The notes below the pieces were generated by a model that did no database searches, was not told the DNA's origin, and saw nothing but the letters and a program-made list of their open reading frames with translations. From Pseudomonas lundensis (lineage in GTDB: Bacteria; Pseudomonadota; Gammaproteobacteria; Pseudomonadales; Pseudomonadaceae), in the NCBI RefSeq assembly GCF_001042985.1, contig NZ_JYKY01000004.1, positions 62,001-126,000 of the forward strand: DNA of 64,000 nt. The letters run 5' to 3'. Position numbers and translations under genes: made by a program. The first letter of the stretch is position 1. The number at the start of each line of letters is the position of its first letter. This document shows, one piece after another, positions 18,301-26,597 of this stretch.

Positions 18301-21291
18301 GAAGAAAGCAGTCTGGCCGTTAGCGATCGTTTTTTCGACGTGGCTGATGACGCCCACGAAGCGCTGATTAACATGCTCGACCAATTGGCCGCAGGTCAGG
18401 AAATCACCCCGCAGCCGACCCTCATCCACACCTTGAACCAATTACTGCACCAAGGGTTGGCGCCCGACGCCACGGGGTTGATCCGCCGCGAAGGCGGCCA
18501 GACCCTGGACATCACCGAGCTGGGGGCTGCCACTGCACAACTCGATGAGATCGCAGGTGAGGACGACGATGACGGGCTGGACGACGAAATAGTCGCCATT
18601 TTCCTCGAAGAAGCGGTCGACATTCTGGAGAGCGCGGGCCAGGCCTTGCAGCGCTGGTTGAGCGAGCCCGACAGCCTCGCGCCCCTGTCATCGTTGCAGC
18701 GTGATTTGCACACCCTCAAGGGCGGGGCACGCATGGCGGGCGTCGTCCCGGTGGGCGATTTGGCCCATGAGCTGGAACACTTGTACGAGGGCCTGCTGGA
18801 CCGTCGTGCCAACGAGAGCCCGGCGCTGGCGCAGTTGCTGGTTCGCAGCCACCAGCACCTGGCCCTCATGCTTGAACACCTGCAACAGCAGCAACCGCTG
18901 CGCGAGCCCTTTGAACTGATTGAGGCCATTCGCGACTATCGTCATCCCGGCCCGCCGGTTGCGGGGCAGCCCGCCGCTGAGGCGGACCCAACCAGCGGCG
19001 CCGATCCCGAGTTGCTGGAAATCTTCCTCGAAGAAGCCTTCGACATCCTCGAAAGCTCGGGCGCCGCGTTGGCGCGCTGGCAAGCCGAACCGCAAAACAC
19101 CCTTGAAGTCGAAAACCTGCTGCGCGATCTGCACACCCTCAAAGGCGGCGCGCGCATGGTGGAAATTACCGCCATTGGCGACTTCGCCCACGAACTGGAA
19201 ACCCTGCTGGAGGACGTGTCGGCGGGTGTGGTCACGGCGGATGCCGAGCTGTTTGCCTTGTTGCAGGGTTGTCATGACCGCACCGCGCAAATGCTCGATG
19301 CCCTGCGCAGCGGGCAGCCGTTGCAGTCGCCGCAGGACTTGATTGCGCGAATTCGCAGCACCGAACGCTCAGACCCGCAAGCGCCCCAGCCCCCCGCGCC
19401 GAGCAAGGCCGAAGCCAGTGCCACGGCGGTGACCGAAGGCGAGCGCACCGGGCTGGACACCGTCAAGGTGCCGGCCGAGTTGCTGGAAGACATGGTCAAC
19501 CTGTCGGGCGAAACCTCGATGATTCGCGGCCGTATCGAGCAACAGATCAACGATGGCCACGTCGCGCTCAATGAGATGCAAACCACGCTGGAGCGCATGC
19601 GCGACCAGCTGCGCCGTCTCGACATCGAAACCCAGGGCCGTTTGCACAACCGTCCGCACAGTGAAGCGGAGGGGCTGGCCTACGACGAGTTCGACCCGCT
19701 GGAAATGGACCGGCATTCGCAGTTGCAACAACTGTCGCGTGCGCTGTTCGAGTCCGCGTCCGACCTGTTCGACCTCAAGGCCACGCTCGCCGCGCGCAAT
19801 CAGGACGCACACAACCTGTTGCAAAAACAGGCGCGGGTGAACACCCAGTTACAAGAGGGCCTGATGGGCACCCGCATGGTGCCGTTCGAGCGCGTCTTGC
19901 CGCGCCTCAAGCGGGTGGTGCGCCAGGTGGCCAGCGAGTTGGGCAAACAGGTCGAATTCTGCGTCATCAACGCCGAAGCCGAGATTGACCGCAACGTGCT
20001 GGAGCGCATGGTGGCGCCGTTGGAGCACATGCTGCGCAACGCCGTCGACCACGGTCTGGAGCCCGCCGAGGTGCGCCATGCCAGCGGCAAGCCCGAGCAA
20101 GGGATGATTACGCTTGAGCTGTCCAACGAAGGCGGCGACGTGGTGTTTGATATCCGCGACGACGGCGCCGGTGTCCCGCTTGAAGCCGTGCGCCGCAAAG
20201 CGATCCATCGCGGCCTGCTGGACCCGCTGAACAGCGTCAGCGACCGCGACGTGTTGCAGTTCATCTTGCAACCGGGCTTCTCCACGGCCGAGAAAATCAC
20301 CCAGATTTCCGGGCGCGGCGTGGGCATGGACGTGGTCCACGAAGAAGTGCGTCAGTTGGGGGGCAGCATGACCCTCGACTCGGTGGCAGGGCAGGGCGTG
20401 CACTTTCAGATTCGCCTGCCGTTCAGTGTGTCCCTCAACCGGGCCTTGATGGTGCAGTGCGCCGATGAGCAATACGCCATCGCGCTCAACACCGTTGAAG
20501 GCATCGTGCGGGTCATGCCCAGCGAGCTTGAAAGCTATTACCAACTCAACCCGCCGCTGTATCACTACGGCGGCCAGACCTACGAACTGCGGTATCTGGG
20601 CGAGTTGTTACAGACCGTGGTCAAACCCAAGCTGGCGGGCGAAACCCATTCATTGCCGGTGCTGCTGGTGCATTGCCAGGACATGCGCGTGGCCCTGCAA
20701 GTCGATGCCCTGGCGGGCTCGCGCGAGATCGTGGTCAAGAGCCTCGGCCCGCAATTCGCTGCCGTGCAGGGGTTGTCGGGTGCGACGATTCTGGGGGATG
20801 GCCGTGTGGTACTGATCCTGGATTTGCTGGCCTACATCCGCGCGCATCAGGTGCGTCAGCCGTTGCTGCGCGCCCAGCACGAAGCAGGCGGCGGACTCGA
20901 ATTCATCCCCGCCGTGCGCCCGCCGCTGGTGCTGGTGGTCGACGATTCGGTGACCGTGCGCAAAGTCACCAGCCGCCTGCTGGAGCGCAACGGCATGAAC
21001 GTCATCACCGCCAAAGACGGGGTCGACGCCATGAGCGTGCTCGAAGAACACACCCCGGACCTGATGCTGCTGGACATCGAAATGCCGCGCATGGACGGCT
21101 TCGAAGTGGCCACGCATGTGCGTAACGACCCGCGCCTCAAAGACATGCCGATCATCATGATTACCTCGCGTACCGGGCAGAAACACCAGAACCGCGCCAT
21201 GGCCATTGGCGTCAACGACTACCTGGGCAAACCCTACCAAGAGTCGGTATTGCTGGAACGCATCGCCTACTGGAGCACCTTCCATGCTTGA
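15385..21291 (+). CDS. chpA: Hybrid chemosensory histidine kinase ChpA
   Basis: Giant CheA-type kinase of the Pil-Chp system, 1968 aa from the ATG at 15385 (GGGAG eight bases upstream; matches MxDRHDYVALEW of other ChpA). Canonical HPt histidines are His664 (FHTLKGSG), His802 (VHTLKGSAHM), His1109 (LHTLKGGARM) and His1250. The N-terminal HPt-like domain has VHQVHGSLLM, lacking the HTLKG signature. Then come the CheA dimer region (from about residue 1350), the ATPase N box (MLRNAVDHGLEPAE) and G box (GRGVGMDVVHEEV), a CheW domain, and a receiver with Asp1897. It is about 500 residues shorter than P. aeruginosa ChpA (2472 aa, six HPt). It should phosphorylate PilG and PilH. Confidence 0.95.
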   Translation: MVDRHDYVALEWVKDEIGETLKLARAALDGYALQPSPQALAQCLACVHQVHGSLLMVEFYGAALLAEEMEQLVMALQHGRVSQLDEAVRVLQQAFSQLPLYLDRVHSARRDWPLVVLPLINDLRTARGQPLLAQTSLFSPPLQVLAPLAQLPVQDVSERVPALRQHLQSALLGLLREDDVPGQLAQLAEVFAQLETLCRGAPLNALWTIASALVEGMLKGKVANSPALRSLLRETDKPLQRLQAQGIEAVNQPASDRLVTSLLFYIAKAERPTPKMLSLKALYELDEAMPDAAMVDAERARLAGPDRDAMRSVVAALCEELVRVKERLDLFVRSDRTHVSELSSLLAPLRQIADTLAVLGFGQPRKVIIDQLAVVQSLAQGQREPTDPVLMDVAAALLYVEATLAGMVGSVEPSQREESRLPTTDLMQIHQLVIKEARLVFDEAKDLINDYLAADYDREALQAVPGLLTQIRGALAMIPLNRAASLLQACDDYLCEHLLLGRERPDARHIDHFADALVSIEYYLERLALDPGAAGEAVLDRAENSLIALGYAPAERNVPLLDDILSPTEVLVMEDLQELQDPQVVQSLADVLASPVSALNPPAQHIPGSLLPPPVDEVPVDEELLEVFLEETDEVLMALHEALPQWVANPADSNALSELRRGFHTLKGSGRMVRALVLGELAWAVENLLNRVIERSVAPGPAIHQLLEDTLVILPELIQAFAERDQRQRDDVDALAARAHQLSQGDPLPLLIEQDSPSFDPQLLEIFRQEAQTHLDTLNRFLDQASAHMPLHASDDLQRAVHTLKGSAHMAGVLPMAELAAPLDHLVREYKAHHVALDLDEIELLLEADGLLHRGLKQLDVDPLADIQGARSLIERTECLIADRLDALLNATGSALVPKRDPQRITAFLEQGMDTLFDAEDLLRHWRQHPHEREGLDTLLDLLTAFGEAAHALDLPPVDALCEALLDLYGAVEESSLAVSDRFFDVADDAHEALINMLDQLAAGQEITPQPTLIHTLNQLLHQGLAPDATGLIRREGGQTLDITELGAATAQLDEIAGEDDDDGLDDEIVAIFLEEAVDILESAGQALQRWLSEPDSLAPLSSLQRDLHTLKGGARMAGVVPVGDLAHELEHLYEGLLDRRANESPALAQLLVRSHQHLALMLEHLQQQQPLREPFELIEAIRDYRHPGPPVAGQPAAEADPTSGADPELLEIFLEEAFDILESSGAALARWQAEPQNTLEVENLLRDLHTLKGGARMVEITAIGDFAHELETLLEDVSAGVVTADAELFALLQGCHDRTAQMLDALRSGQPLQSPQDLIARIRSTERSDPQAPQPPAPSKAEASATAVTEGERTGLDTVKVPAELLEDMVNLSGETSMIRGRIEQQINDGHVALNEMQTTLERMRDQLRRLDIETQGRLHNRPHSEAEGLAYDEFDPLEMDRHSQLQQLSRALFESASDLFDLKATLAARNQDAHNLLQKQARVNTQLQEGLMGTRMVPFERVLPRLKRVVRQVASELGKQVEFCVINAEAEIDRNVLERMVAPLEHMLRNAVDHGLEPAEVRHASGKPEQGMITLELSNEGGDVVFDIRDDGAGVPLEAVRRKAIHRGLLDPLNSVSDRDVLQFILQPGFSTAEKITQISGRGVGMDVVHEEVRQLGGSMTLDSVAGQGVHFQIRLPFSVSLNRALMVQCADEQYAIALNTVEGIVRVMPSELESYYQLNPPLYHYGGQTYELRYLGELLQTVVKPKLAGETHSLPVLLVHCQDMRVALQVDALAGSREIVVKSLGPQFAAVQGLSGATILGDGRVVLILDLLAYIRAHQVRQPLLRAQHEAGGGLEFIPAVRPPLVLVVDDSVTVRKVTSRLLERNGMNVITAKDGVDAMSVLEEHTPDLMLLDIEMPRMDGFEVATHVRNDPRLKDMPIIMITSRTGQKHQNRAMAIGVNDYLGKPYQESVLLERIAYWSTFHA

Positions 21292-21733
21292 TCACCGTGT
21301 AGGCAGTCTGACGTGCCTGCTCTTGCCGCTGGCCGATCGCGACCTGTTACTGCCCAACGTCGCGATCGCAGAACTGATCGACTACCAGCGTGGCGAACCC
21401 AGTAGTGACTCGCCGCCGTGGCACTTGCGCCAGATCATCTGGCGCGACCATCCCTTGCCGCTCATCAGCTTCGAAGCGGCCTGCGGCAGCCCGCTGCTGA
21501 TTGGCGACCGCGCGCGCATCGTCATCCTCAACACCCTGGGCGGCAACCCGGCGCTCAAGTACATCGCCATGGTGGTCCAAGGCATCCCGCGTTCCTACAA
21601 ACTCGACAGCCAACTGAGCTTTGTCGACGTGCCCCTCTGCCCGCTGGAACGGGCTGCCGTGCAAGTGGGCGAGCATGTGGCCAAGATCCCGGATTTGTGG
21701 GCGTTGGAGCGGTTGGTGTTGGGGGCGCAGTAG
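21284..21733 (+). CDS. chpC: CheW-like protein ChpC
   Basis: A 149-aa CheW-domain protein, start MLDHRVGSLTCLLLPL at 21284, overlapping the chpA stop by 8 bp. In P. aeruginosa ChpC is a second adaptor linking other receptors to ChpA. It follows chpA directly; the chpB methylesterase normally between them is absent, as are chpD and chpE after it. Confidence 0.92.
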   Translation: MLDHRVGSLTCLLLPLADRDLLLPNVAIAELIDYQRGEPSSDSPPWHLRQIIWRDHPLPLISFEAACGSPLLIGDRARIVILNTLGGNPALKYIAMVVQGIPRSYKLDSQLSFVDVPLCPLERAAVQVGEHVAKIPDLWALERLVLGAQ

Positions 21734-21792
21734 CCCGGCCTTATTGAATCAACTCAATCGAAACGGGACGTTAATGAACAGGAGTTGTGTGG

Positions 21793-22704
21793 GTGAGTGA
21801 GTTTGTGTCGCACGCCATAAATATGCCCTACGGCATTGATTTGGTTTTTTGGGCTGTCTTCATGTTCTTGGCCGTGCTGGTGGTCACTAAGTTTCCGCAG
21901 GGCATAGGGTGTCTTTTTGCATTCTTAGTGTCGGTGACTGGCGCCGTTACAATCCTGACGCATATGTATTTTGTAGAAGGGGAGTTGAAAAAAAGCTTCG
22001 ATTATCCCGAGATCATTGTTCAAGCGGCGATTGAAAAATTGTCGGCTGAAAGCATCCAGTGCGGCAAAGATACAACGCGGTGCTCTGACCTCGATCAGTT
22101 GAAGTTGAACGTGGAACAAGCTTTGGCCAGCAGGCAGCGCAGCCAGACCGAAGAGGAGCAGCAGTCCACGGCGTTCGCACTGGTCAGCAACTTGTGCATC
22201 TTTACGTTGGGCGGGATGTCAGCGGGTTTCATTACCGCAGTCGGGCTGCGTCGGCCTAAACCGGGTGAGGACGAAGCGGAAGAGGCCGATATGCGGGCCA
22301 AGAGTCGCGAGGGTGTCATAGGCTTTTGCACGTTTCTGCTTGTCATGGTGGCTGCCGCGATCTCGGCGGCTTATCTGGGGGCATACATGGGCAGTGCGTT
22401 CAGCCGAGTGTTAACAGACGCTAGCTTCAAATCGCTTTGGATTGCCTTGGGCCTGTCAGGGTTCGGTTATCTGTGTGCTTATTGGTTCTATGATGCAAGG
22501 CCAATAGGGAAATGGTGCATGTATATTATTTTCTTTATAACCGTGAGCGTGATGGGCTTTTATATAAGTGCATTGCATGCCGGTCTCTATATTGTGGTTC
22601 GCGAGCACGCATGGCCGATGCTGTTTATAGCAGGCGTCCCTTTAATGTATGCCGTGTGGAAAGTTTCAGTCGCGGTGTATTTACGAAACGCCGAACGCAT
22701 TTAA
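21793..22704 (+). CDS. Multispanning membrane protein of unknown function
   Basis: A 303-aa protein with about seven hydrophobic segments: two near the N-terminus, one near residues 130-150, and four in the second half. A soluble, Glu/Gln-rich part with two Cys lies between (IQCGKDTTRCSDL, residues 77-89). GTG at 21793 is taken as start because it is eight bases after CAGGAG; GTG at 21787 is only two bases from it. The 3' half is more AT-rich than the neighbours. I do not recognise a family. It sits where P. aeruginosa has chpD/chpE, but is unrelated to them. Confidence 0.7.
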   Translation: MSEFVSHAINMPYGIDLVFWAVFMFLAVLVVTKFPQGIGCLFAFLVSVTGAVTILTHMYFVEGELKKSFDYPEIIVQAAIEKLSAESIQCGKDTTRCSDLDQLKLNVEQALASRQRSQTEEEQQSTAFALVSNLCIFTLGGMSAGFITAVGLRRPKPGEDEAEEADMRAKSREGVIGFCTFLLVMVAAAISAAYLGAYMGSAFSRVLTDASFKSLWIALGLSGFGYLCAYWFYDARPIGKWCMYIIFFITVSVMGFYISALHAGLYIVVREHAWPMLFIAGVPLMYAVWKVSVAVYLRNAERI

Positions 22705-22719
22705 CAAACAACGGTGAAG

Positions 22720-22743
22720 CGCGCCTGCTGTCAATCAGGCGCG
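22720..22743. terminator. Hairpin between convergent genes
   Basis: CGCGCCTG (22720-22727) pairs with CAGGCGCG (22736-22743) in the 47-bp gap between the membrane-protein gene and the convergent DUF6124-type gene. There is no clear T run. Confidence 0.5.
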
Positions 22744-22751
22744 TGTCTGGA

Positions 22752-23072
22752 TCAGCGGGCCGTGAGGCTGCTCAACGATAGATCGACCTGCGTTCTGGCC
22801 ATGTCCACCAAGTACAGCACCGACAACACCCAGTCGCGTTGCGTCCCGTCCAGGTTGCTGCTTGCCTCAACAGCCGAGACGCTGGCGCAACGTAACAAGT
22901 CCGACGCGTGAACCAATGCGTTTTCTACGTCGATGCTTGGGTGACGGGCGGTGTTGCCGGGCAGGTAGTGACTCAGGGCGCGCTGCGCAGCGGCACGGTC
23001 CTTGAGCAACTCATCATTGGACGCCAACACAAACGTCCCGTGGGCGGGTGGATCCGGGGTGATTTTGAGCAT
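22752..23072 (-). CDS. Small DUF6124/DUF3077-type protein
   Basis: A 106-aa soluble protein resembling the small pseudomonad family annotated DUF6124 or DUF3077. It starts MLKITPDPP, has a central DVENALVHASDLLRCASVSAVEAS helix, and ends in LVDMARTQVDLSLSSL. Such genes are often present in many copies in Pseudomonas genomes; the function is unknown. The ATG at 23072 follows TTAGGAG. That ribosome site is complementary to a segment about 75 bases upstream (see the leader entry). Confidence 0.75.
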   Translation of the reverse strand: MLKITPDPPAHGTFVLASNDELLKDRAAAQRALSHYLPGNTARHPSIDVENALVHASDLLRCASVSAVEASSNLDGTQRDWVLSVLYLVDMARTQVDLSLSSLTAR

Positions 23073-23081
23073 GGGTACGAA

Positions 23082-23276
23082 CTCCTAACGTAGTGTGGAG
23101 ACCGCCAGTTTCGCTGCTAAACGAAGGGTGGCGGCCGAGCGCAGGTTAGCAGGCCGGTACGTTAGGAAACCGGCGCACCCGAAGGTGCCCTGCGCACGAC
23201 CACCATAAAATTCAGGCAAAAAAAGCGCCTGTATTGAAGGGGCGAAGTACGCCTAACGTGATCCGAGCTGCTAAAC
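23082..23276 (-). promoter_or_regulatory. Structured leader that can sequester the ribosome site of the DUF6124-type gene
   Basis: In transcript order: GTTTAGCAGC (23276-23267), ACGTTAGG (23259-23252), CCTAACGTA (complement of 23158-23166), an inner hairpin CCGCCA/TGGCGG enclosing TTCG/CGAA, a second GTTTAGCAGC (23122-23113), then TACGTTAGG (23092-23084) running into the SD AGGAG (23086-23082). The middle CCTAACGTA can pair with either flanking copy, which would hide or free the ribosome site. This is read from the sequence; no known riboswitch class was recognised. Confidence 0.5.
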
Positions 23277-23430
23277 CCGATCGCTGATAAGCAGCGACGG
23301 AACGAGACTAGGCGCGTAAACCGTCAGGCGCAATGCGTTGGGGATTGTCTCGGAAAGTTCGCGCAAGGGAAAGGGATGCATCCCATGAAACTGCATGGGC
23401 AGGGCAGTGTGTGCGTGGAAAGTTGAGTCC
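23277..23430. other. Intergenic region with a 12-bp palindrome
   Basis: No gene was seen here. Together with the leader it forms a 358-bp stretch without coding sequence between the DUF6124-type gene and the downstream end of the chromate-transporter pair. GGGATGCATCCC at 23373-23384 is a perfect palindrome of unknown meaning. Confidence 0.4.
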
Positions 23431-23979
23431 TTAGCTTCCAAACCAGTACGCCCCTGACTGAGCGCTCAGCAATCCGAGCCCTACGCCGATGGCGATCAAC
23501 CAAAGGGGGTTGAGCTTGCTGAACACCACCACGAGCGCACTGACTGTTGTCAGCAACAGGCTGAGGCGATTGAGTTCAAGACTGCCGATCAAAATGTAAC
23601 TGGCTGCCAGTATCAACCCGATCGAAACAGGCACGAGTGCGCGCTTAGTCATGAGCACCCAAGGTGTATCGGCATGATGCTCCAGCCAGCCTGCGCCAAA
23701 CCATGTCAACGCAGAGCACGGCAGCAATTTGGCGATCAATGTCGCCAACGCTCCGGGTACGCCCGCCACGTGTTGCCCGATGAATACGAGGAACATCCCG
23801 TTCGGGCCCGGCAGTGCTTGAGACAGGGCAAAAAACGACACGAACTGTGCGTCGTTCAACCATCGCATCTCGGCCACCGTGTAACGGTGAATATCCCCCA
23901 GTGCCACGGTGTTACCGCCGATGGCCATCAGCGACCACAACCCGCACTGGAGCACCAGATGAAACAGCACCGGCTGCAT
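23431..23979 (-). CDS. Short-chain chromate transporter subunit, second half-protein
   Basis: A 182-aa membrane protein of the CHR (ChrA) superfamily with one CHR domain. The family motif appears as FFALSQALPGPNGMFLVFIG near residues 49-68, followed by several hydrophobic helices. Nine bases after the first half-protein, so the two are made together and probably form a heterodimer replacing one fused ChrA. The substrate may be chromate/sulfate but is not proven. Confidence 0.82.
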   Translation of the reverse strand: MQPVLFHLVLQCGLWSLMAIGGNTVALGDIHRYTVAEMRWLNDAQFVSFFALSQALPGPNGMFLVFIGQHVAGVPGALATLIAKLLPCSALTWFGAGWLEHHADTPWVLMTKRALVPVSIGLILAASYILIGSLELNRLSLLLTTVSALVVVFSKLNPLWLIAIGVGLGLLSAQSGAYWFGS

Positions 23980-23988
23980 GGTTGCTCC

Positions 23989-24552
23989 TCAGGCGTTGCG
24001 GTCAATCAGGCGCCAGACCATCGAGACCGTCATGCTGATCAACAGCACGGTCCATAACGGCACCACCAGCACGCCCATCAATATGAAGGTCAAAACGAAC
24101 ACAGTGTAATTGGCGGTAGCAGGTGGCATGGCCTTGAGCAGACGCAATGCAGTGCCGAGCATCAACCCTGTGGCAATGGGTGAAATGGCGCCAAACACGT
24201 GCTGGACGGTTTGATGTTGCCACCATGAGGCATACGCCAGGCCCGCCGAAACAGTGATGAGTGAAGGGAAGCAATACAGCCCCACCACTGCAAGGCAGGC
24301 CCCCTGCAACCCGTGCTGCTTTCGCGCATAGATAATTGCCACGTTGCAGACATTAGGGCCGGGGAAGAACTGCCCGATGGCCAGTAGTTCATTGAAGGTT
24401 TTTTCATTCACCCAGCCACGCCGATCAACCATCATCTGCCGCGCCCACGGCAAAACCCCGCCAAACCCTAAAAGCCCAACCCATGCGAAGTTGTAAAAAA
24501 GTTGCCAGCGCGTGGGCTTAACAGGCGCGATCTGATCCAGGTGCTGTGGCAT
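23989..24552 (-). CDS. Short-chain chromate transporter subunit, first half-protein
   Basis: A 187-aa CHR-domain membrane protein with GLLGFGGVLPWARQMMVDRRGW (residues 32-53) and the LLAIGQFFPGPNVCNVAII motif. It is the upstream member of the bicistronic CHR pair. It starts 24 bp after the TauD-like gene, so the three genes could be one transcript. Confidence 0.82.
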   Translation of the reverse strand: MPQHLDQIAPVKPTRWQLFYNFAWVGLLGFGGVLPWARQMMVDRRGWVNEKTFNELLAIGQFFPGPNVCNVAIIYARKQHGLQGACLAVVGLYCFPSLITVSAGLAYASWWQHQTVQHVFGAISPIATGLMLGTALRLLKAMPPATANYTVFVLTFILMGVLVVPLWTVLLISMTVSMVWRLIDRNA

Positions 24553-24576
24553 AGCGATCTCCCCGAAAAGATAGGG

Positions 24577-25653
24577 TTAAACCGTTATCTGGTTGTAGTG
24601 AGCAAGACACTCTTGAAACGTTTTGATGGCAGGAGAGATTGCCCAGCCTTGATATCCGCCGCGCAGCGAGCCCGCCTTGATAGAGCCGTATGCGTATGTG
24701 TGGCTTTTCGGCAAAGGTCTGCTCACACCAGTGGCCAACCATTGACGGAGTAAATATCGTTGCTGTGAAGGCTTGCTTCCATCCCGAAATGCTTCACGTG
24801 CATGGCAGACGACATGATTGTTCAGGCATTGAAGGTCGCCCGGTTGTAAGTCCATTTCGACATTGAGGTCAGCATCCCCCGCTATACGCTGGAAATGGTC
24901 CAATGCTTTGAGTGTGAGCGGGTTAATCTTTGGTGCTTGTCTTAATTCTTGCGTTGCCAGGATCCGTGTGCGGTAGAAACGGCAGCTGAATGCATCCGGC
25001 ATCCTCGTAAATACTGGGCACATGAAGAATCCAGCCATACCGGCTTCGGTTTTGCTGACATCGATAAAGGGGAGGGGTAAAGAAAGGGCTCTGCACTCAA
25101 GGGGGTATTGGGTTGAGAGTTGATGATGAATGGTCAGACTGTTTACGACTTTTGAGCGGCCGCCCTCAGCGGCTTTTGAAAGGCAGAGCAGCGTTACCAA
25201 ATCGCAAGCATCGACATGTAATTCCATTTCCCTGGCTGTGTTATGGCCTCGTATGTTCTGTGGGGACAGATTGTCTTTGTTTCGAACCTCAACTAATAGC
25301 GCTTCAGTTTCATTTTGAATTAACGGTACGCCCATATGCAGACCAATGCCCCATGCTAATAAACGAGCAAGTGGTATCGGTTTGTTCGCCACGGGTATGC
25401 CTCTTATAAGAAACAGGCCGCACCCGTGTTCGCACTCGACCAGAGCGTGTTGCAGAACAGAGTGTAGGGTCGGTAAGGGGAAGTCTGCCGGTGTGCATTG
25501 CAAGGGGCCTTTGCGTGTAGCAATCAAGTGTCGGAGTGCTCGCTCCAGTTCCGCGATTTGATGCTGAGTCAGCTCGTAAAGCCAGTCGTGCGAAATGGCC
25601 AGTAGGCTTTTTCGGTTCCAGTGAGGTGATGTCCATGTAGGCGTCAGCTTCAT
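24577..25653 (-). CDS. TauD/TfdA-like Fe(II)/2-oxoglutarate oxygenase, divergent
   Basis: A 358-aa protein. An HxD motif lies at His146-x-Asp148 (MELHVDACDLVTLL), and the distal part NNHVVCHAREAFRDG supplies His284, followed by RYLLRQW with Arg299 and Arg303. This is the iron and co-substrate layout of the TauD/clavaminate-synthase-like superfamily. The substrate is unknown; the weak similarity and the N-terminal 70 residues fit no family I can name. The coding sequence is less GC-rich than the core genes. Upstream, GCAGGC/GCCTGC forms a hairpin just before the GGGAG ribosome site. Confidence 0.7.
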   Translation of the reverse strand: MKLTPTWTSPHWNRKSLLAISHDWLYELTQHQIAELERALRHLIATRKGPLQCTPADFPLPTLHSVLQHALVECEHGCGLFLIRGIPVANKPIPLARLLAWGIGLHMGVPLIQNETEALLVEVRNKDNLSPQNIRGHNTAREMELHVDACDLVTLLCLSKAAEGGRSKVVNSLTIHHQLSTQYPLECRALSLPLPFIDVSKTEAGMAGFFMCPVFTRMPDAFSCRFYRTRILATQELRQAPKINPLTLKALDHFQRIAGDADLNVEMDLQPGDLQCLNNHVVCHAREAFRDGSKPSQQRYLLRQWLATGVSRPLPKSHTYAYGSIKAGSLRGGYQGWAISPAIKTFQECLAHYNQITV

Positions 25654-25931
25654 GAGATCTCCCGCAGGCTGTTATTTTTAGTGGGCCTGCAGAGTGATTT
25701 TGGGCGTGCATGCCGGGAGGCTATGTCAGGTTGGATGGGTGATTTGTGTGCGAAAAGTGCGGATTTTGTGTGGGTTAGGTCTGAAGCGTTTGAGTTATAG
25801 GTCTGAGGATTAAAGGGGAGAAATGCTGTCTTCCTCGACGAACGCCGCATTGCCCTTTAAGTTCGCAACCTTGACCCTTATCTCGAAACAAAGTGACACA
25901 GTCGCACTATCGGCTATTGAGGATGTTGCAG
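25654..25931. other. AT-richer divergent intergenic region
   Basis: Separates the TauD-like gene and the HlyIII gene. The only structure seen is the inverted repeat GCAGGC/GCCTGC next to the TauD-like ribosome site. It should contain both promoters; no convincing -35/-10 pair was identified. Confidence 0.4.
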
Positions 25932-26549
25932 ATGTATCACGGAGAAAAGCTCAATGCCTGGACTCACTTGCTGGGGGCCGTGGCCGCCGCAGTGGGCAGT
26001 GTTTGGTTGTTGGTCATGGCGTGCCTTGACGGCAGCCCGCAGAAGATTGTCAGCGCGGCAATTTATGGGGTCACGCTGGTGTTGCTGTACAGCGTGTCGA
26101 CCGTTTATCACAGCGTGCGCGGGCGATCCAAGGTGATCATGCAGAAGTTTGATCACCTGTCGATTTACTTGTTGATCGCCGGGAGTTACACGCCGTTTTG
26201 CCTTGTGACGTTGCATGGGCCGTGGGGCTGGTCGCTGTTCGGGATCGTGTGGGGCATGGCGGTGATTGGCATGCTGCAAGAGATCAAACCGCGCTCCGAG
26301 GCGCGTATTTTGTCGATTGTGATTTATGCCGTGATGGGCTGGATCGTGCTGGTGGCGGTCAAGCCGCTGATTGCCGCGCTCGGCACGGCCGGGTTTATCT
26401 GGCTGGCCACGGGCGGTGTGATGTACACGGTGGGGATTATCTTTTTTGCCCTGGATCATCGCCTGCGTCATGCCCACGGCATTTGGCATTTGTTTGTGAT
26501 CGCCGGCAGCCTGCTGCATTTTGTGGCAATCGCGCATTACGTGATTTAA
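25932..26549 (+). CDS. Hemolysin III / PAQR-like membrane protein
   Basis: A 205-aa seven-helix inner-membrane protein of the YqfA/HlyIII family. Family metal-site motifs are visible: HxxxxxxxxxS-type VSTVYHSVRGRSK and FDHLSIYLLIAGSYTPF in the first half, and HAHGIWHLFVIAGSLLHF at the end. ATG at 25932 (MYHGEKLNAWTH) is chosen because it matches the family start and follows GAGG by nine bases; upstream in-frame starts lack a ribosome site. Confidence 0.88.
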   Translation: MYHGEKLNAWTHLLGAVAAAVGSVWLLVMACLDGSPQKIVSAAIYGVTLVLLYSVSTVYHSVRGRSKVIMQKFDHLSIYLLIAGSYTPFCLVTLHGPWGWSLFGIVWGMAVIGMLQEIKPRSEARILSIVIYAVMGWIVLVAVKPLIAALGTAGFIWLATGGVMYTVGIIFFALDHRLRHAHGIWHLFVIAGSLLHFVAIAHYVI

Positions 26550-26562
26550 AGCGCCACTCGAC

Positions 26563-26588
26563 CCGCAGGGGCATCTTGGCCCCTGCGG
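26563..26588. terminator. Strong hairpin between convergent genes
   Basis: CCGCAGGGGC (26563-26572), six-base loop, GCCCCTGCGG (26579-26588): a perfect 10-bp stem between the convergent HlyIII and formate/nitrite channel genes. A T run is lacking, so termination may need Rho. Confidence 0.6.
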
Positions 26589-26597
26589 ATGCAGCGA

